Assembly (NCBI GenBank): GCA_017656235.1
Contig: JACDOF010000006.1
Location: 1 to 64,000, forward strand
Length of the DNA stretch: 64,000 nt
Reading direction: 5' to 3'
From: Brevibacillus sp.
GTDB taxonomy: Bacteria > Bacillota > Bacilli > Brevibacillales > Brevibacillaceae
The translations under genes were made by a program, and so were the position numbers. Every line of letters begins with the position of its first letter. Position 1 is the stretch's first letter. This document shows positions 8,647 to 19,259 of the stretch, piece by piece. The notes beneath the pieces were generated by a model. That model was not told where the DNA came from, ran no database searches, and worked only from the letters and a program-made list of their open reading frames with translations.

Positions 8647-9786
8647 TCAACAACCGATTTGACGTGCGATGACCATGCGCAGCACTTCGGAGGTTCCTTC
8701 TCCGATTTCCAACAATCGGGCATCCCGGAACAGGCGCTCTACCTGGTATTCACGCATGTAGCCGTATCCGCCGTGAATCTGAATTGCCTGATGCGCAGCC
8801 GCCATGGCGATTTCCGAGGCGTACAACTTGGCCATGGCGGCTTCCTTGGTAAACGGCCGGCCTTGATCTTTGAGCCAGGCCGCCTTGAAAACCATGTTGC
8901 GAGCCAGTTCAATCTGCATGGCCATATCTGCCAGCTTAAACTGAATGGCCTGGAATTTGGAGATTGGCCGACCAAACGCATGGCGCTGCTTGGCATACGC
9001 CAGCGCCCGGTCGTATGCGGCCTGGGCAATCCCGACCGCCATTGCGCCGATCCCGATTCGGCCGCCATCCAGGGTAATCAGGAACTGTTTGAATCCTTCC
9101 CCCGGTTTGCCCAGAATATTCTCGTCCGGCACGCGTACATTGTCAATTACCAGTTCAGTTGTATTGGAGCTGTGCAGCCCCAGCTTTTCGTAGTTGTCGA
9201 TTACGGTAAAGCCCGGCGCATCAGTCGGGACGATAAATGCAGTAATCTGTCGCGAATCTTTTTCCTTGCCCGTTACTGCTGTCAACGGCAAAAATTTTGC
9301 ATAGCTGGCATTGGTGATAAAGCACTTGGAGCCGTTCAGCACCCACTCCTCTCCGTCTTTTACTGCCGTGGTGCGGGTGCCGCCTGCATCAGAACCGGCA
9401 CCGGGTTCGGTCAGACCAAACGCGCCAAGACTCTCTCCGGAACAGATCTGGGTCAGGTACTTCCGTTTCTGCTCCTCTGTTCCGAACAGATGCAGCGGAG
9501 CTCCTCCTAGTGAAATGTGCGCAGAATAGGTGATTCCTGTTGAAGCGCAGGCGCGACTCAGCTCTTCGACGACAATCGCGAAGCTGACCGTATCGGCCCC
9601 CGCCCCTCCGTATTCTTCCGGAAAAGGCAGCCCCAGCAGATTGAGGTCAGCCAATTGCCGAAAAATTTCGACAGGAAACGTTTTTGTCCTGTCGCGCTCG
9701 TCCGCTCCCGGCGCCACCACTTCATCGGCGAATTCACGGATCATGTTTTTGAGCATCTGCTGTTCTTCGGTGAATGCAAAGTTCAT
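8647..9786 (-). CDS. Acyl-CoA dehydrogenase
   Basis: A 379-residue flavoprotein of the acyl-CoA dehydrogenase family, which introduces the C2-C3 double bond in acyl-CoA and passes electrons to ETF. It has both family signatures: GAFGLTEPGAGSDAGG in the middle domain and QIHGGYGYMREYQVERLFRDARLLEIGEGTSE near the C-terminus, the latter containing the catalytic-base region of short/branched-chain types. Length is normal. It stands alone between a terminator and a promoter with a TetR-type palindrome, so it probably answers to acyl-CoA levels. Chain-length preference cannot be read from the sequence. Confidence 0.9.
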   Translation of the reverse strand: MNFAFTEEQQMLKNMIREFADEVVAPGADERDRTKTFPVEIFRQLADLNLLGLPFPEEYGGAGADTVSFAIVVEELSRACASTGITYSAHISLGGAPLHLFGTEEQKRKYLTQICSGESLGAFGLTEPGAGSDAGGTRTTAVKDGEEWVLNGSKCFITNASYAKFLPLTAVTGKEKDSRQITAFIVPTDAPGFTVIDNYEKLGLHSSNTTELVIDNVRVPDENILGKPGEGFKQFLITLDGGRIGIGAMAVGIAQAAYDRALAYAKQRHAFGRPISKFQAIQFKLADMAMQIELARNMVFKAAWLKDQGRPFTKEAAMAKLYASEIAMAAAHQAIQIHGGYGYMREYQVERLFRDARLLEIGEGTSEVLRMVIARQIGC

Positions 9787-9854
9787 GTCCTAAATCTCCC
9801 CCCTCGTTGTAAACGCTTCCCCAGCAAGCAAAACAGATTCTTTCCACTTCCGAC

Positions 9855-9868
9855 TGAGCGTTTGCTCA
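9855..9868. promoter_or_regulatory. Palindromic operator (TetR/FadR-like) before acyl-CoA dehydrogenase
   Basis: TGAGCGTTTGCTCA is a perfect inverted repeat (5-base arms, 4-base centre) lying just downstream of the -10 box of the dehydrogenase promoter. Position and form fit a repressor site; FadR-type TetR regulators of fatty-acid degradation in Bacillales use TGA(A/G)TGA-type palindromes. The cognate regulator is not in the window. Confidence 0.5.
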
Positions 9869-9883
9869 GAAATGTATGTCACT

Positions 9884-9889
9884 ATTATA
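9884..9889 (-). promoter_or_regulatory. -10 box of acyl-CoA dehydrogenase promoter
   Basis: The minus strand has a perfect TATAAT here, about 100 bases before the start codon and directly before the palindrome at 9855-9868. The -35 region (ATTCAA at 18 bases) is poor, which suggests a promoter that depends on other factors or is inherently weak. Confidence 0.5.
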
Positions 9890-9937
9890 CAATACGCTGT
9901 GACTCTTGAATACGTTTTTTTGCAGCATTCCTCAAGA

Positions 9938-9965
9938 CAAAAAAAAACCGGGAAGGAATCCCCGA
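9938..9965 (-). terminator. Terminator of the polytopic membrane protein gene
   Basis: On the minus strand a short GC stem (CGGG ... CCCG, 9950-9964) is followed by nine T residues. It lies immediately at the stop codon of the membrane-protein gene. Confidence 0.7.
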
Positions 9966-10952
9966 TTATAAACCCAGCCAGTGAAACCAGTAGCGGCGAG
10001 TGACAAAAAAGAAGGCAGAACTGACCAGCACTTTGATAAACAACAGCAGTTGGATCACATCGTGCTGCAGAGCATCAATGTAGAGCGAACTGATCTCCGC
10101 CCCGAAGAAATAGAGCAACCCGCAGATAGCCAGCGCTCCTGACAGCAGCGGCTGCCGTTCATGCAGGAGAAATCCGGAGCCGACCATCAGAAGCGCGAGC
10201 GGCACCCAGTACAGCTGCACAATCCACCAACTGTACGCTTCTCCAAGCAGCAAGACAGTGACAACTCCATAGATCACTCCGAGTCCGATCAGACCGCAGT
10301 ACAGCAAGTAGCCGTAGCGAAACCACAAGCCGTTCAGCAGCCAAAGAAAACAGACCACCGCCAGAAACAGCAGCGTAGCTGAGAACGGCAGATTCCACTT
10401 GCCCAGAAAGTACACGCCTGCCACAATCAGCAGCAAAAAACTGATGCCCAATGTCAGATGGGCCACGGCAGTCACTCGCCTTCTTGCCATCACCGACAGG
10501 ATATAGAAAATAAGGATAGCAATAGACAAAATGGCAATTTGCATTGGCGTGGTAAAACCGTTAAAATGAAAAGCAAGCAAGATCATGACAGCGATTACAC
10601 TGGCAGCAGCGAACCAGGCAAGGATCATTTTCCAAGAGACCGCGACGGTATCGGCTCCATTTTGGTACCCGTACCCGCCGCCTGCCGCACCCGTACCGAT
10701 ACCGGGTTCATACCCTCCTTGAACACCTGCGGAAATGCGCCCGGCAGCAGATGAACGGTTACGAGCGGTTTGCGCGCCATCTCTGTATAAAGCAGCACCG
10801 CTCTTGGCAGGGGATGCTTTACCTGGATCTGGCGGAAGTTCTCCTTCGGTATACAGGTTTAGCAAAAAAATGCAGTAATGTTCAGGAAGCAGCTGATTCT
10901 TCCGCCAATTGTTTATTTCGTTTACAATTATCTTTCTGCGCTGCTCATCCAA
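9966..10952 (-). CDS. Polytopic membrane protein of unknown function
   Basis: A protein of about 328 residues. The first 35 residues (LDEQRRKIIVNEINNWRKNQLLPEHYC) form a soluble helical head like that of DUF2157-type membrane proteins. A Gly/Ala/Arg-rich low-complexity linker follows (to about residue 95), then about ten hydrophobic segments. I favour the TTG at 10952, which has GGGGAGG 8 bases upstream; the frame is open to an ATG at 11045, but a plausible promoter overlaps that extension. It lies between sigA and the acyl-CoA dehydrogenase and ends at its own terminator. Function is not recognised. Confidence 0.65.
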   Translation of the reverse strand: MDEQRRKIIVNEINNWRKNQLLPEHYCIFLLNLYTEGELPPDPGKASPAKSGAALYRDGAQTARNRSSAAGRISAGVQGGYEPGIGTGAAGGGYGYQNGADTVAVSWKMILAWFAAASVIAVMILLAFHFNGFTTPMQIAILSIAILIFYILSVMARRRVTAVAHLTLGISFLLLIVAGVYFLGKWNLPFSATLLFLAVVCFLWLLNGLWFRYGYLLYCGLIGLGVIYGVVTVLLLGEAYSWWIVQLYWVPLALLMVGSGFLLHERQPLLSGALAICGLLYFFGAEISSLYIDALQHDVIQLLLFIKVLVSSAFFFVTRRYWFHWLGL

Positions 10953-11054
10953 ACGAGCCACCCTCCCCTGACAAAACGGTACCACCAGATTTACATATAT
11001 TGTATAATGGAATGTGACTTCGTCCACATTCTCTTTCAATGACATGCGATGAAA

Positions 11055-11095
11055 AGGAAAAGCCTACGCAACCGTCTGCATGCAGTTCGTAGGCA
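11055..11095 (-). terminator. Terminator of the dnaG-sigA operon
   Basis: GCCTACG (11062-11068) pairs with CGTAGGC (11088-11094), with an inner TGCA palindrome in the loop, and the minus strand continues TTTTCCTTTTC. It follows the sigA stop. Confidence 0.8.
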
Positions 11096-11114
11096 GATCT
11101 ACTTACCATATCGG

Positions 11115-12236
<1,122 letters not shown>

Positions 12237-12272
12237 CTACTTTCCCTCCTTCCTCGGGAATGTTAATGGTCG

Positions 12273-14126
12273 CTACCCTTCTTTTAAAGCATTTTCCAAC
12301 TCATGAATCCTCATCCCTAGAACGGCTGCCTGAATCACGGTTTGCCTGCGCACCTCTTCATCCGGTTCATTTGCGGCCTGAAGCGTCAACTTCTGCTGCT
12401 CTGCCCGCAACTCCTCCAGTTCGGCGCGCTTCGGGTAGTTGTTCACTAGTCGGATGTAGTCGCTGATCTCTTGCTCAGACACGTACTCCTTGCACTCCAT
12501 CATGGCCAATCCCGAGGCTAATTGCTTGCATTTTTCATCTTGCACGTAATGAATAAAACGACCGGGGTCTTCCGGGTACCCCTCTGCGTAGTAAGCGTAC
12601 AAATACGCAGCCAAGGCGCTGTGTTCGTCCGTGTAAAAACGGGCGTTGCACTCCTGCTGCACACGATCAGCCACCTCTTTGTGGCGCATCATGTAGTAGA
12701 GCAGCATTCGCTCTGCTGTTATATGGGCGGGAGGCAGCGTTTTGGTGAGCGCAGATTTGCCATTATTTATACTATTATTCCATGCTGGCGGTACTTTATC
12801 CCTTTGTTGGTGTAATTTTTGCCGCCGATACGCTTTTCGGGATTCTACCTTGATCGCATCGAGGGTGAGTGAAAACTCCTCGGCCAACTGCCGTTCATAC
12901 ATATCGCGCTCAACCGCGCTTGGCAGCTGGCTGATGATCTCCAGTGCCTGCTGTACAAACCGCGCTTTGTCGCTTTCGTCCCGGATCACGTAGCGAGAGC
13001 GCAGCTGCTTTAGCCGAAACGCCGTAACGGATACCGCCTGCAGCAGAACATTTTGCGAGAACGCCTCCGCTCCGTGGCGGCGAATGTACTCGTCCGGGTC
13101 GACTCCTTGCGGCAGTGGCGCCACCCGCACCGTACATCCGGCCTGCTGCAAAAGCTCCACCGCTTTTTCAGTCGCCTCCTGCCCGGCGGCGTCGCCATCG
13201 TAACATACGATTACCTGCTCGGCATTGCGTCGAATCAGCCTGGCCTGCTGTTCCGTGAACGATGTGCCGAGTGTGGCAATCCCATGCTGGATACCTGCCT
13301 GCCAGGCGGAGATGACGTCGACATATCCCTCAAACAGGATCGCCTGTTTCCGCTTGCGAATTGCCGAACGTGCGCGGTGCAGGTTGAAAATCACGCTGCT
13401 CTTGGCAAACAGGGGAGTCTCCGGGCTGTTCAGGTACTTTGGCTGCGATTCGCCAAGGGAGCGGCCGCCAAAGCCGATTACCTCTCCCTGCGTGTCGCAA
13501 ATGGGGAACATGATCCGTCCGCGGAAGCGATCGTAAATGCGCTGCCCGTCTTCGCTCCGGGCCAACAGGCCGGCCTCTACCATCAACGGCAGAGAGAACC
13601 CGCGCTTTTGCAGCCAGGTGGTGAGGAAATCCCAGGAATCGGGTGCGAAGCCAATCTGGTACTCGGCAATCGTCTGGTCGGTCAGGCCGCGTTTGCGCAG
13701 GTATTCCATCGCCTTCTGACCGTAGGGCATCTCCGTCAAGACATGATGATATAGTCTCGCCACCAGCTTATGGGCGTCATACATGGCCTGCTTAGCCGTG
13801 TTTTCTTTCCCACTATCCTGTGAATAAGAAGAGGGAAGCAGAATCCCTGCCCGATCCGCCAGTTTGCGCAGCGCTTCCGGAAAAGTAAGCTGCTCCATCT
13901 GCATGACGAAGGAAAATACATCTCCGCCTGCCTTGCAGCCAAAGCAGTGAAAAAACTGCCGTTCCGCGCTCACATGGAAAGAAGGCGTTTTCTCGGAATG
14001 AAACGGGCAAAGCCCGATCAATGACCGCCCGCTCTTTCGCAATTGGACATGTTCGCTGATCAGATCGACAATGTCGTTCGCCGCACGAATCTGCTGCACA
14101 ATCTCTTCAGAAGTGGAACGTGACAT
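12273..14126 (-). CDS. dnaG: DNA primase DnaG
   Basis: A 617-residue replicative primase. The N-terminal zinc-binding domain shows CPFHSEKTPSFHVS ... FHCFGCKAGGD (Cys-His-Cys-Cys). The RNA polymerase domain has the TOPRIM core with LFEGYVDVISAWQAGI (catalytic Glu) and VICYDGDAAGQEA (DxD). The C-terminal DnaB-interacting region is helical. ATG at 14126 is preferred over GTG at 14135 because GGTGGAG lies just upstream of the ATG. It is the first gene of a dnaG-sigA pair. Confidence 0.97.
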   Translation of the reverse strand: MSRSTSEEIVQQIRAANDIVDLISEHVQLRKSGRSLIGLCPFHSEKTPSFHVSAERQFFHCFGCKAGGDVFSFVMQMEQLTFPEALRKLADRAGILLPSSYSQDSGKENTAKQAMYDAHKLVARLYHHVLTEMPYGQKAMEYLRKRGLTDQTIAEYQIGFAPDSWDFLTTWLQKRGFSLPLMVEAGLLARSEDGQRIYDRFRGRIMFPICDTQGEVIGFGGRSLGESQPKYLNSPETPLFAKSSVIFNLHRARSAIRKRKQAILFEGYVDVISAWQAGIQHGIATLGTSFTEQQARLIRRNAEQVIVCYDGDAAGQEATEKAVELLQQAGCTVRVAPLPQGVDPDEYIRRHGAEAFSQNVLLQAVSVTAFRLKQLRSRYVIRDESDKARFVQQALEIISQLPSAVERDMYERQLAEEFSLTLDAIKVESRKAYRRQKLHQQRDKVPPAWNNSINNGKSALTKTLPPAHITAERMLLYYMMRHKEVADRVQQECNARFYTDEHSALAAYLYAYYAEGYPEDPGRFIHYVQDEKCKQLASGLAMMECKEYVSEQEISDYIRLVNNYPKRAELEELRAEQQKLTLQAANEPDEEVRRQTVIQAAVLGMRIHELENALKEG

Positions 14127-14152
14127 AATCTCCACCCTTCATGAAGACAGTG

Positions 14153-14181
14153 AAGATAGTTATTTCGTCAAGTTTCAACAA
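14153..14181 (-). promoter_or_regulatory. Possible dnaG-sigA promoter
   Basis: Minus strand: -35 TTGTTG (14176-14181), 17-base spacer, -10 TATCTT (14153-14158), about 27 bases before the dnaG start. Moderate match to the sigma-A consensus. Confidence 0.4.
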
Positions 14182-14325
14182 AATCCTTCTTGAAAAAACT
14201 TCTTTATCACATTTTCCCTTGCTTTTTTCCCCCTGAAATCTGCGCATCAGTCGTGCCGTGCGGTTTTCGCCGCAAGAATCCGCTCTTTACAGAGCCTTTC
14301 GACACAAGACGATAAAATCCTTTTT

Positions 14326-15162
14326 CTAGTGCTTATCTTTGCGCACACGGCTGCCGCGGATTTGCTCCAGGATGATGTTGGCCGTTTCCTCAACCGCCTT
14401 GTTGGACACGTCGATCACCGGACACTGGAGTTTCTCCATGATGTTCCTGGCATATGCCAGCTCGGCTTCGATACGCTCCGGTGTCGCGTAGTTGGCCTGC
14501 GAGTCCAGTCCCAGCGATTTCAGCCGTTCCGTGCGGATATCGGTTAACTGTCTGGAACTGATCGTCAGTCCGATAATCCGCCCCGGCGGAAGCTGAAACA
14601 GCTCTTCCGGCGGTTCCACTTCCGGGACGAGCGGCACGTTGGCCACTTTTAGCCGCTTGTTGGCCAGGTACATGGAAAGCGGCGTCTTGGACGTACGCGA
14701 CACACCGATCAGTACCACGTCAGCCCGCAGCAGCCCGCGCGGGTCACGTCCGTCATCGTACTTGACGGCAAACTCGATGGCATCCACCTTGCGAAAATAC
14801 TCTTCATCCAGCCGTCTGACCAGTCCCGGCTTCCCGGAAGGGGGAACCTGCAGGATTTGCTGCAGCGTCCCCATCAACGGTCCCATCACATCGACGACAG
14901 GGACGTCGGCAGCGGCTGCCCGTTCGATCATGTAGCTCTTCAAATCCGGTACAACCAGGGTAAACACGATCAGGGCATTTGACTCTTTTGCCGACTCCAC
15001 GATCTCGTCAATCGACTCCCTGTCTTCAATGTAGGGATACTTTTCGGTGTAAATGAGATGGCTGTCAAACTGGCTGGCCACGGCACGCACCACGAACTCG
15101 GCAGTCTCGCCGATCGAATCAGAGACAACATAGATGATTTGGCCAGGTTGGTTCCCTTGCAT
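14326..15162 (-). CDS. yqfL: Pyruvate phosphate/water dikinase regulatory protein (PPSR family, YqfL)
   Basis: A 278-residue bifunctional ADP-dependent kinase/Pi-dependent phosphorylase of the DUF299 family that switches pyruvate,phosphate dikinase (or PEP synthase) off and on by Thr phosphorylation. Signatures are the N-terminal IIYVVSDSIGETAEFV and the P-loop-like GVSRTSKTPLSMYLANK. Start ATG has AGGAGG upstream. It follows ccpN by 11 bases; in B. subtilis the ccpN-yqfL pair controls gluconeogenesis, and YqfL modulates CcpN activity. The dikinase target is not in the window. Confidence 0.93.
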   Translation of the reverse strand: MQGNQPGQIIYVVSDSIGETAEFVVRAVASQFDSHLIYTEKYPYIEDRESIDEIVESAKESNALIVFTLVVPDLKSYMIERAAAADVPVVDVMGPLMGTLQQILQVPPSGKPGLVRRLDEEYFRKVDAIEFAVKYDDGRDPRGLLRADVVLIGVSRTSKTPLSMYLANKRLKVANVPLVPEVEPPEELFQLPPGRIIGLTISSRQLTDIRTERLKSLGLDSQANYATPERIEAELAYARNIMEKLQCPVIDVSNKAVEETANIILEQIRGSRVRKDKH

Positions 15163-15173
15163 CTGATCTCCTC

Positions 15174-15824
15174 CTAAACACTCGGCTCTTGACCCAATTC
15201 AACAAATACCTTCACGATGGTCGTCTTCGTCACGCGTCCAAGGAGTTCAAGACTGCGGCTGTCTTCCTCCGTTGGCCGCACGACGGGAAGCGAATCAATC
15301 TGAAAGTCAATCAGCTTTTTGGCCGCCTCGAACAGGCTTTCGTCCGGCGAGACGGTGACAATGTTGGGCATCCTGCTCATGATGATGCTGACCGGAATTT
15401 CTTCCAGAGCCTTTTTCCCCAGTGAAGCGCGCAGCAAGTCCTTGCGAGACACGACACCTGCCAAATACCCTTTCTGATTCACGACGTAGAGCGTGCCGAC
15501 ATCTTCCAAAAAAAGAGTGACGATCGCGTCGTATACGGAAGCGGATTCCTTGACGGCGATCGGCAGGGCTTTGTAATCTTGTATCTTCAGTTTGTGCAGT
15601 CGTTCACTGATGACGTTTCCCTCCGGCCGACCTGCATAAAAGTAGCCGACACGGGGTCTCGCGTCGAGGTAGCCGCTCATGGTCAAGATGGACAGATCAG
15701 GCCTGAGTGTGGCACGAGTCAGATTGAGCCGCTCGGCAATCTGTTCTCCCGTGATCGGCCCCTCCTCCTTGACGATTTGCAAGATCATCTCTTGACGTTT
15801 GGTAAGTTCGATGATGATCACCAC
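15174..15824 (-). CDS. ccpN: Transcriptional repressor CcpN (HTH plus two CBS domains)
   Basis: A 216-residue regulator. The N-terminal winged helix (LTKRQEMILQIVKEEGPITGEQIAERLNLTRATLRPDLSILTMSGYL) is followed by two CBS domains (from about residue 85: ASVYDAIVTLFLEDVGTLYVV, and about 150: NIVTVSPDESLFEAAKKLIDF). This is the architecture of CcpN/YqzB, which represses gluconeogenic genes (gapB, pckA) under glycolytic conditions. Start is GTG at 15824 or 15821, with a poor ribosome site. It is separated from glyS by a terminator and presumably transcribed with yqfL. Confidence 0.92.
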   Translation of the reverse strand: MVIIIELTKRQEMILQIVKEEGPITGEQIAERLNLTRATLRPDLSILTMSGYLDARPRVGYFYAGRPEGNVISERLHKLKIQDYKALPIAVKESASVYDAIVTLFLEDVGTLYVVNQKGYLAGVVSRKDLLRASLGKKALEEIPVSIIMSRMPNIVTVSPDESLFEAAKKLIDFQIDSLPVVRPTEEDSRSLELLGRVTKTTIVKVFVELGQEPSV

Positions 15825-15941
15825 CGATTCTTTGCTTTTCTACCCTACTAGTATTACTCTATCGCCGATCATTTTCCTGCATGGACCGTCAGAAAATGCT
15901 TGCCAACTGTTCGGCTGTTTGTTCCATCATTACGCATGCAC

Positions 15942-15970
15942 AGCAAAACCTCCGTCAAGGTTGACGGAGG
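15942..15970 (-). terminator. Terminator of glyQS
   Basis: A perfect 10-base stem (15949-15958 with 15961-15970, two-base loop, probably opening to four) is followed on the minus strand by TTTTGCTG. It lies 10 bases after the glyS stop. Confidence 0.8.
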
Positions 15971-15979
15971 CACTGTCAA

Positions 15980-18058
15980 TCAGGCGAAAACCAGTTTGGT
16001 GAAGTCAGCGTACCGCTGGATATTTCCTGACAGCCGGGCGAGCAGGGCCAGGCGATTGCTGCGGAGTTGCGGGTCGTCCGCCATCACCATGACACTGTCA
16101 AAGAACTGGCGGATGGGCTCGCTGAGTTCAGTCAGGGTGTGAAGTGCGCTCTCCAGCTCTCCCGCCTTGTATTGCGGCGCCAGTTTTTCGGCCACAGACC
16201 GGAACGCCTGGTCCAACTGTCGTTCGGCGGCTTCCTGGAACAAGGCCGGGTCTACATCTTGCGACTCCGCTTTCTGTGCCAGGTTGTAGACGCGATTAAA
16301 CTGTTCCACCGCCTCTTTGAACGATTCCTTCTGCACGGCGTTCATCAGCACTTTTGCCTTGGTCACCGTCTCGCCAACCTGCGAGATGTCGGCAGCCAGC
16401 ACGGCGTCGATAACGTCATAACGAATTCCTTCTTCCTGCAGCACGTTTTTCAGGCGCAGCGCAAAGAAGTCGAACAAGTCCCGCTTCACCTCTTCAGCAT
16501 CACGCCTGCCGCTGCCTTGTTCGCGATATGCGGCCCAAGCAAGCGCAAACAGCTCGTCAAGCGAGAGCTTCCAGCCCCGGTCAAGCAGGATCTGCACGAT
16601 GGCCGCAGCTTGCCGACGCAGTCCGTAAGGGTCCTGCGAACCGGTGGGGACGATTCCAATCGAGAAGCAGCCGACGATTGTGTCCAGCTTGTCGGCGATG
16701 CCAACGACCGCCGCTGCGTCCAACTGCGGCAGCTTGTCCCCGGAAAAACGGGGCAGGTAGTGTTCAAATACGCCGCGCGCCACCTCGTCCCTCTCGCCCG
16801 ACTTACGCGCGTAGTCTTCGCCCATAATCCCCTGCAGTTCCGGAAACTCGTATACCATTTGCGTTACCAGGTCAAACTTGGCAATGGCGGCAATCCGCTT
16901 GGCGGTTTCCGCATCTTTCTGCGCGAGCGGCACCCGACCGGTAATTTGTTCGGTTACGCTCTCAATCCGCCGTACCTTGTCGCCGATTGTTCCCAGTTCT
17001 TCGTGGAACACGATGGAATCCAGACGCTTGAGGCACTCTTCAATCGGTCGCTTTTGGTCTTCTTCGTAGAAGAAGCGGGCGTCCGACAGCCGGGCGCGCA
17101 GCACTTTTTCATTGCCTCGCGCCACGTTGCCAAGCGAGCGGTCATCTCCGTTGCGTACGGTGACAAAGTACGGCAGCAGGTCGCCGTTTTGCGCTTCTAC
17201 CGGGAAGTAGCGCTGATGTTCCCGCATCGAGGTTACCAGCACTTCGCGCGGTATCTTCAGGAAGTCGCGATCAAACGAACCGTACAGCGCAGTCGGAAAT
17301 TCCACCAGATGAACCACTTCGTCCAGCAGACCTTCATCTACCGGAATCCGCCAGCCGTGTTCCTCCTCCAGTTTCCGCAGTTGGTTGATGATGGCAGTTC
17401 TTCGTTCCTCGGGATCAACCAGAACGTACTGTTCGGCCAACTTGGCCGCGTAGTCCGCCGGGCTGGCCAGAGTCACTTCCTGTCCCAGGAAACGATGGCC
17501 GCGGGTGGTGCGCCCTGCTTTCACACCCGTGATTTCCATCTCCACGACCTCTTCGCCAAACAAGGCAACCAGCCACCGAATAGGCCGCACATACCTCAGT
17601 TCGTGCGCACCCCAGCGCATGTTTTTGGGAAAATGCATTCCGGCAATGACCTCGCGGAGCGCAGGCAGGAGCTGTATCGTGTCTTTTCCTGCTTCGTTCT
17701 TGCGGGCGAAAACGTACTCTACCCCATTTACTTCCTTGAAGTAAAGCTGATCTACCCCAACACCGCTGCTGCGGGCGAACCCTTGAGCTGCCTTGGTCCA
17801 GGCACCGGTCTCATCCTGGGCGATCTTCCGCGCCGGCCCTTTGGCTTCCTCGTTGCGGTCGGCCTGTTTTTCGGCAACACCGCTGACGTAGACGGCAAAA
17901 CGACGGGGCGTCTCATAAGCGGTAATCCCTTCAAACGAGATACGCTCTGCGTCAAGCCATTTTTCCACTTTCTCCTTTAACTGTGCCGCCGCTCCCGCCA
18001 CAAAACGTGCCGGCATTTCCTCGGTCCCGATCTCCAACAACAAATCACGCTTGCTCAT
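15980..18058 (-). CDS. glyS: Glycyl-tRNA synthetase beta subunit
   Basis: A 692-residue beta subunit of the bacterial alpha2beta2 GlyRS. The N-terminus has the diagnostic [14 protein letters not shown], followed by [12 protein letters not shown], the HD-like core ([30 protein letters not shown] ... [18 protein letters not shown]) and a C-terminal anticodon-binding DALR-type region ([25 protein letters not shown]). Start ATG has GGAGG 8 bases upstream. It overlaps glyQ by 14 bases, indicating coupling of subunit synthesis. Confidence 0.97.
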   Translation of the reverse strand: MSKRDLLLEIGTEEMPARFVAGAAAQLKEKVEKWLDAERISFEGITAYETPRRFAVYVSGVAEKQADRNEEAKGPARKIAQDETGAWTKAAQGFARSSGVGVDQLYFKEVNGVEYVFARKNEAGKDTIQLLPALREVIAGMHFPKNMRWGAHELRYVRPIRWLVALFGEEVVEMEITGVKAGRTTRGHRFLGQEVTLASPADYAAKLAEQYVLVDPEERRTAIINQLRKLEEEHGWRIPVDEGLLDEVVHLVEFPTALYGSFDRDFLKIPREVLVTSMREHQRYFPVEAQNGDLLPYFVTVRNGDDRSLGNVARGNEKVLRARLSDARFFYEEDQKRPIEECLKRLDSIVFHEELGTIGDKVRRIESVTEQITGRVPLAQKDAETAKRIAAIAKFDLVTQMVYEFPELQGIMGEDYARKSGERDEVARGVFEHYLPRFSGDKLPQLDAAAVVGIADKLDTIVGCFSIGIVPTGSQDPYGLRRQAAAIVQILLDRGWKLSLDELFALAWAAYREQGSGRRDAEEVKRDLFDFFALRLKNVLQEEGIRYDVIDAVLAADISQVGETVTKAKVLMNAVQKESFKEAVEQFNRVYNLAQKAESQDVDPALFQEAAERQLDQAFRSVAEKLAPQYKAGELESALHTLTELSEPIRQFFDSVMVMADDPQLRSNRLALLARLSGNIQRYADFTKLVFA

Positions 18059-18944
18059 GGACGCTGCCTCCTTTCTTCAGCATGGGAAAGCCGAGGCGTT
18101 CCCGCTCGGCGTAGTAGGTTTGCGCCACTTCACGGGAGAGGGTTCGTACGCGGGCAATATAGCCGGTCCGCTCGGTCACGCTGATAGCTCCCCGCGCGTC
18201 CAGCAGGTTAAACGTGTGTGAGCACTTCAAAACGTAATCATAGGCCGGAAAAACCAGGCGCTCTTCCATCAGGCGCTTCGCTTCCGCCTCGTACGTGTTG
18301 AACAAACGGAAGAGCATGTCCACATCGGACAGTTCGAAGGTGTATTTGGAGTGTTCGTACTCAGGCTGCAGGAAAACGTCTCCGTAGGTGTAGCCGTTCA
18401 CCCACTCCAGTTCGAAGACGTTTTCTTTCTCCTGGATGTACGAAGCGAGCCGCTCCAATCCGTATGTCAGCTCTACCGCTACAGGTTTGCACTCCAGGCC
18501 GCCCACCTGCTGGAAATAGGTAAACTGGGTGATTTCCATCCCATCCAGCCATACTTCCCAACCAAGCCCCCAGGCTCCCAGACCCGGATGCTCCCAGTTG
18601 TCTTCAACAAAGCGGATGTCGTGCTCCAACGGGTCAATCCCCAACTCGCGCAGACTGTCCAGGTAAATGTCCTGGATGTTGTCCGGCGATGGCTTCATGA
18701 TCACCTGAAACTGATGGTGCTGGTACAGGCGATTGGGGTTTTCCCCATAACGGCCGTCAGCGGGACGGCGGGACGGTTCCACGTAGGCCACATTCCACGG
18801 CTCCGGGCCGATGCTGCGCAGAAAAGTCATCGGATTGAGGGTACCCGCCCCTTTTTCCACATCGTATGGCTGGACGATCAGACAGTTTTGTTTCGCCCAG
18901 AAGTTTTGCAAAGTTAAAATGATCTCTTGAAACGACAACTTCAT
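18045..18944 (-). CDS. glyQ: Glycyl-tRNA synthetase alpha subunit
   Basis: A 299-residue class II catalytic subunit that activates glycine. Motifs include [47 protein letters not shown] (motif 2), [20 protein letters not shown] and [17 protein letters not shown] (motif 3). The start is taken at the ATG at 18944 behind AGGAGG; a GTG at 18956 is in frame but overlaps the ribosome site. Expression is controlled by the T-box leader upstream. Confidence 0.97.
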   Translation of the reverse strand: MKLSFQEIILTLQNFWAKQNCLIVQPYDVEKGAGTLNPMTFLRSIGPEPWNVAYVEPSRRPADGRYGENPNRLYQHHQFQVIMKPSPDNIQDIYLDSLRELGIDPLEHDIRFVEDNWEHPGLGAWGLGWEVWLDGMEITQFTYFQQVGGLECKPVAVELTYGLERLASYIQEKENVFELEWVNGYTYGDVFLQPEYEHSKYTFELSDVDMLFRLFNTYEAEAKRLMEERLVFPAYDYVLKCSHTFNLLDARGAISVTERTGYIARVRTLSREVAQTYYAERERLGFPMLKKGGSVHEQA

Positions 18945-18964
18945 TTTCTTCGCCACCTCCTGTT

Positions 18965-19190
18965 ACGTAAAAAACCCCTCGTCGCTACACTGGGATCACA
19001 GTGTAGGGACGAGAGGTATATCCCGCGGTTCCACCCTACTTGGCAGACGCAGCAACAGCGCTGCCCACTTTTTGCGAAGTGATGCTCCGGAACGCCGTTC
19101 ATAGACGTAGCTATCAGGCTCCCACCCTCCCTGATTCGCTTGACAAGCCAGTGGTCTACTACTCTTTTCCTTCAACGCATCAATAACAGA
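18965..19190 (-). promoter_or_regulatory. T-box riboswitch leader of glyQS
   Basis: The minus strand has the invariant T-box sequence AGGGTGGAACCGCGGG (rc at 19023-19038). It is followed by a terminator whose long stem (about 18966-19012) ends in six T residues. Upstream is a stem I region starting with GAGTAGTAG-type AGUA motifs. Uncharged tRNA-Gly should stabilise the antiterminator and allow glyQS transcription. A candidate GGC specifier is at 19094-19096, but I could not fold the RNA to prove it. Confidence 0.93.
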
Positions 19191-19201
19191 TTTTACTGCT
19201 A

Positions 19202-19230
19202 ATCATACTCAAACTGAAAGGCAATGTCAA
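19202..19230 (-). promoter_or_regulatory. glyQS promoter
   Basis: Minus strand: perfect -35 TTGACA (19225-19230), 17-base spacer, -10 TATGAT (19202-19207), placed right before the T-box leader. Confidence 0.8.
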
Positions 19231-19259
19231 CGCAGGTGTGTCCCCGCACATCAGCGACT

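Noticed and set aside
16067-17980. 637-residue open frame antisense to glyS
   Set aside because: It lies wholly inside the glyS gene on the other strand, has no ribosome site or recognisable domain, and arises from codon bias in a GC-rich gene.
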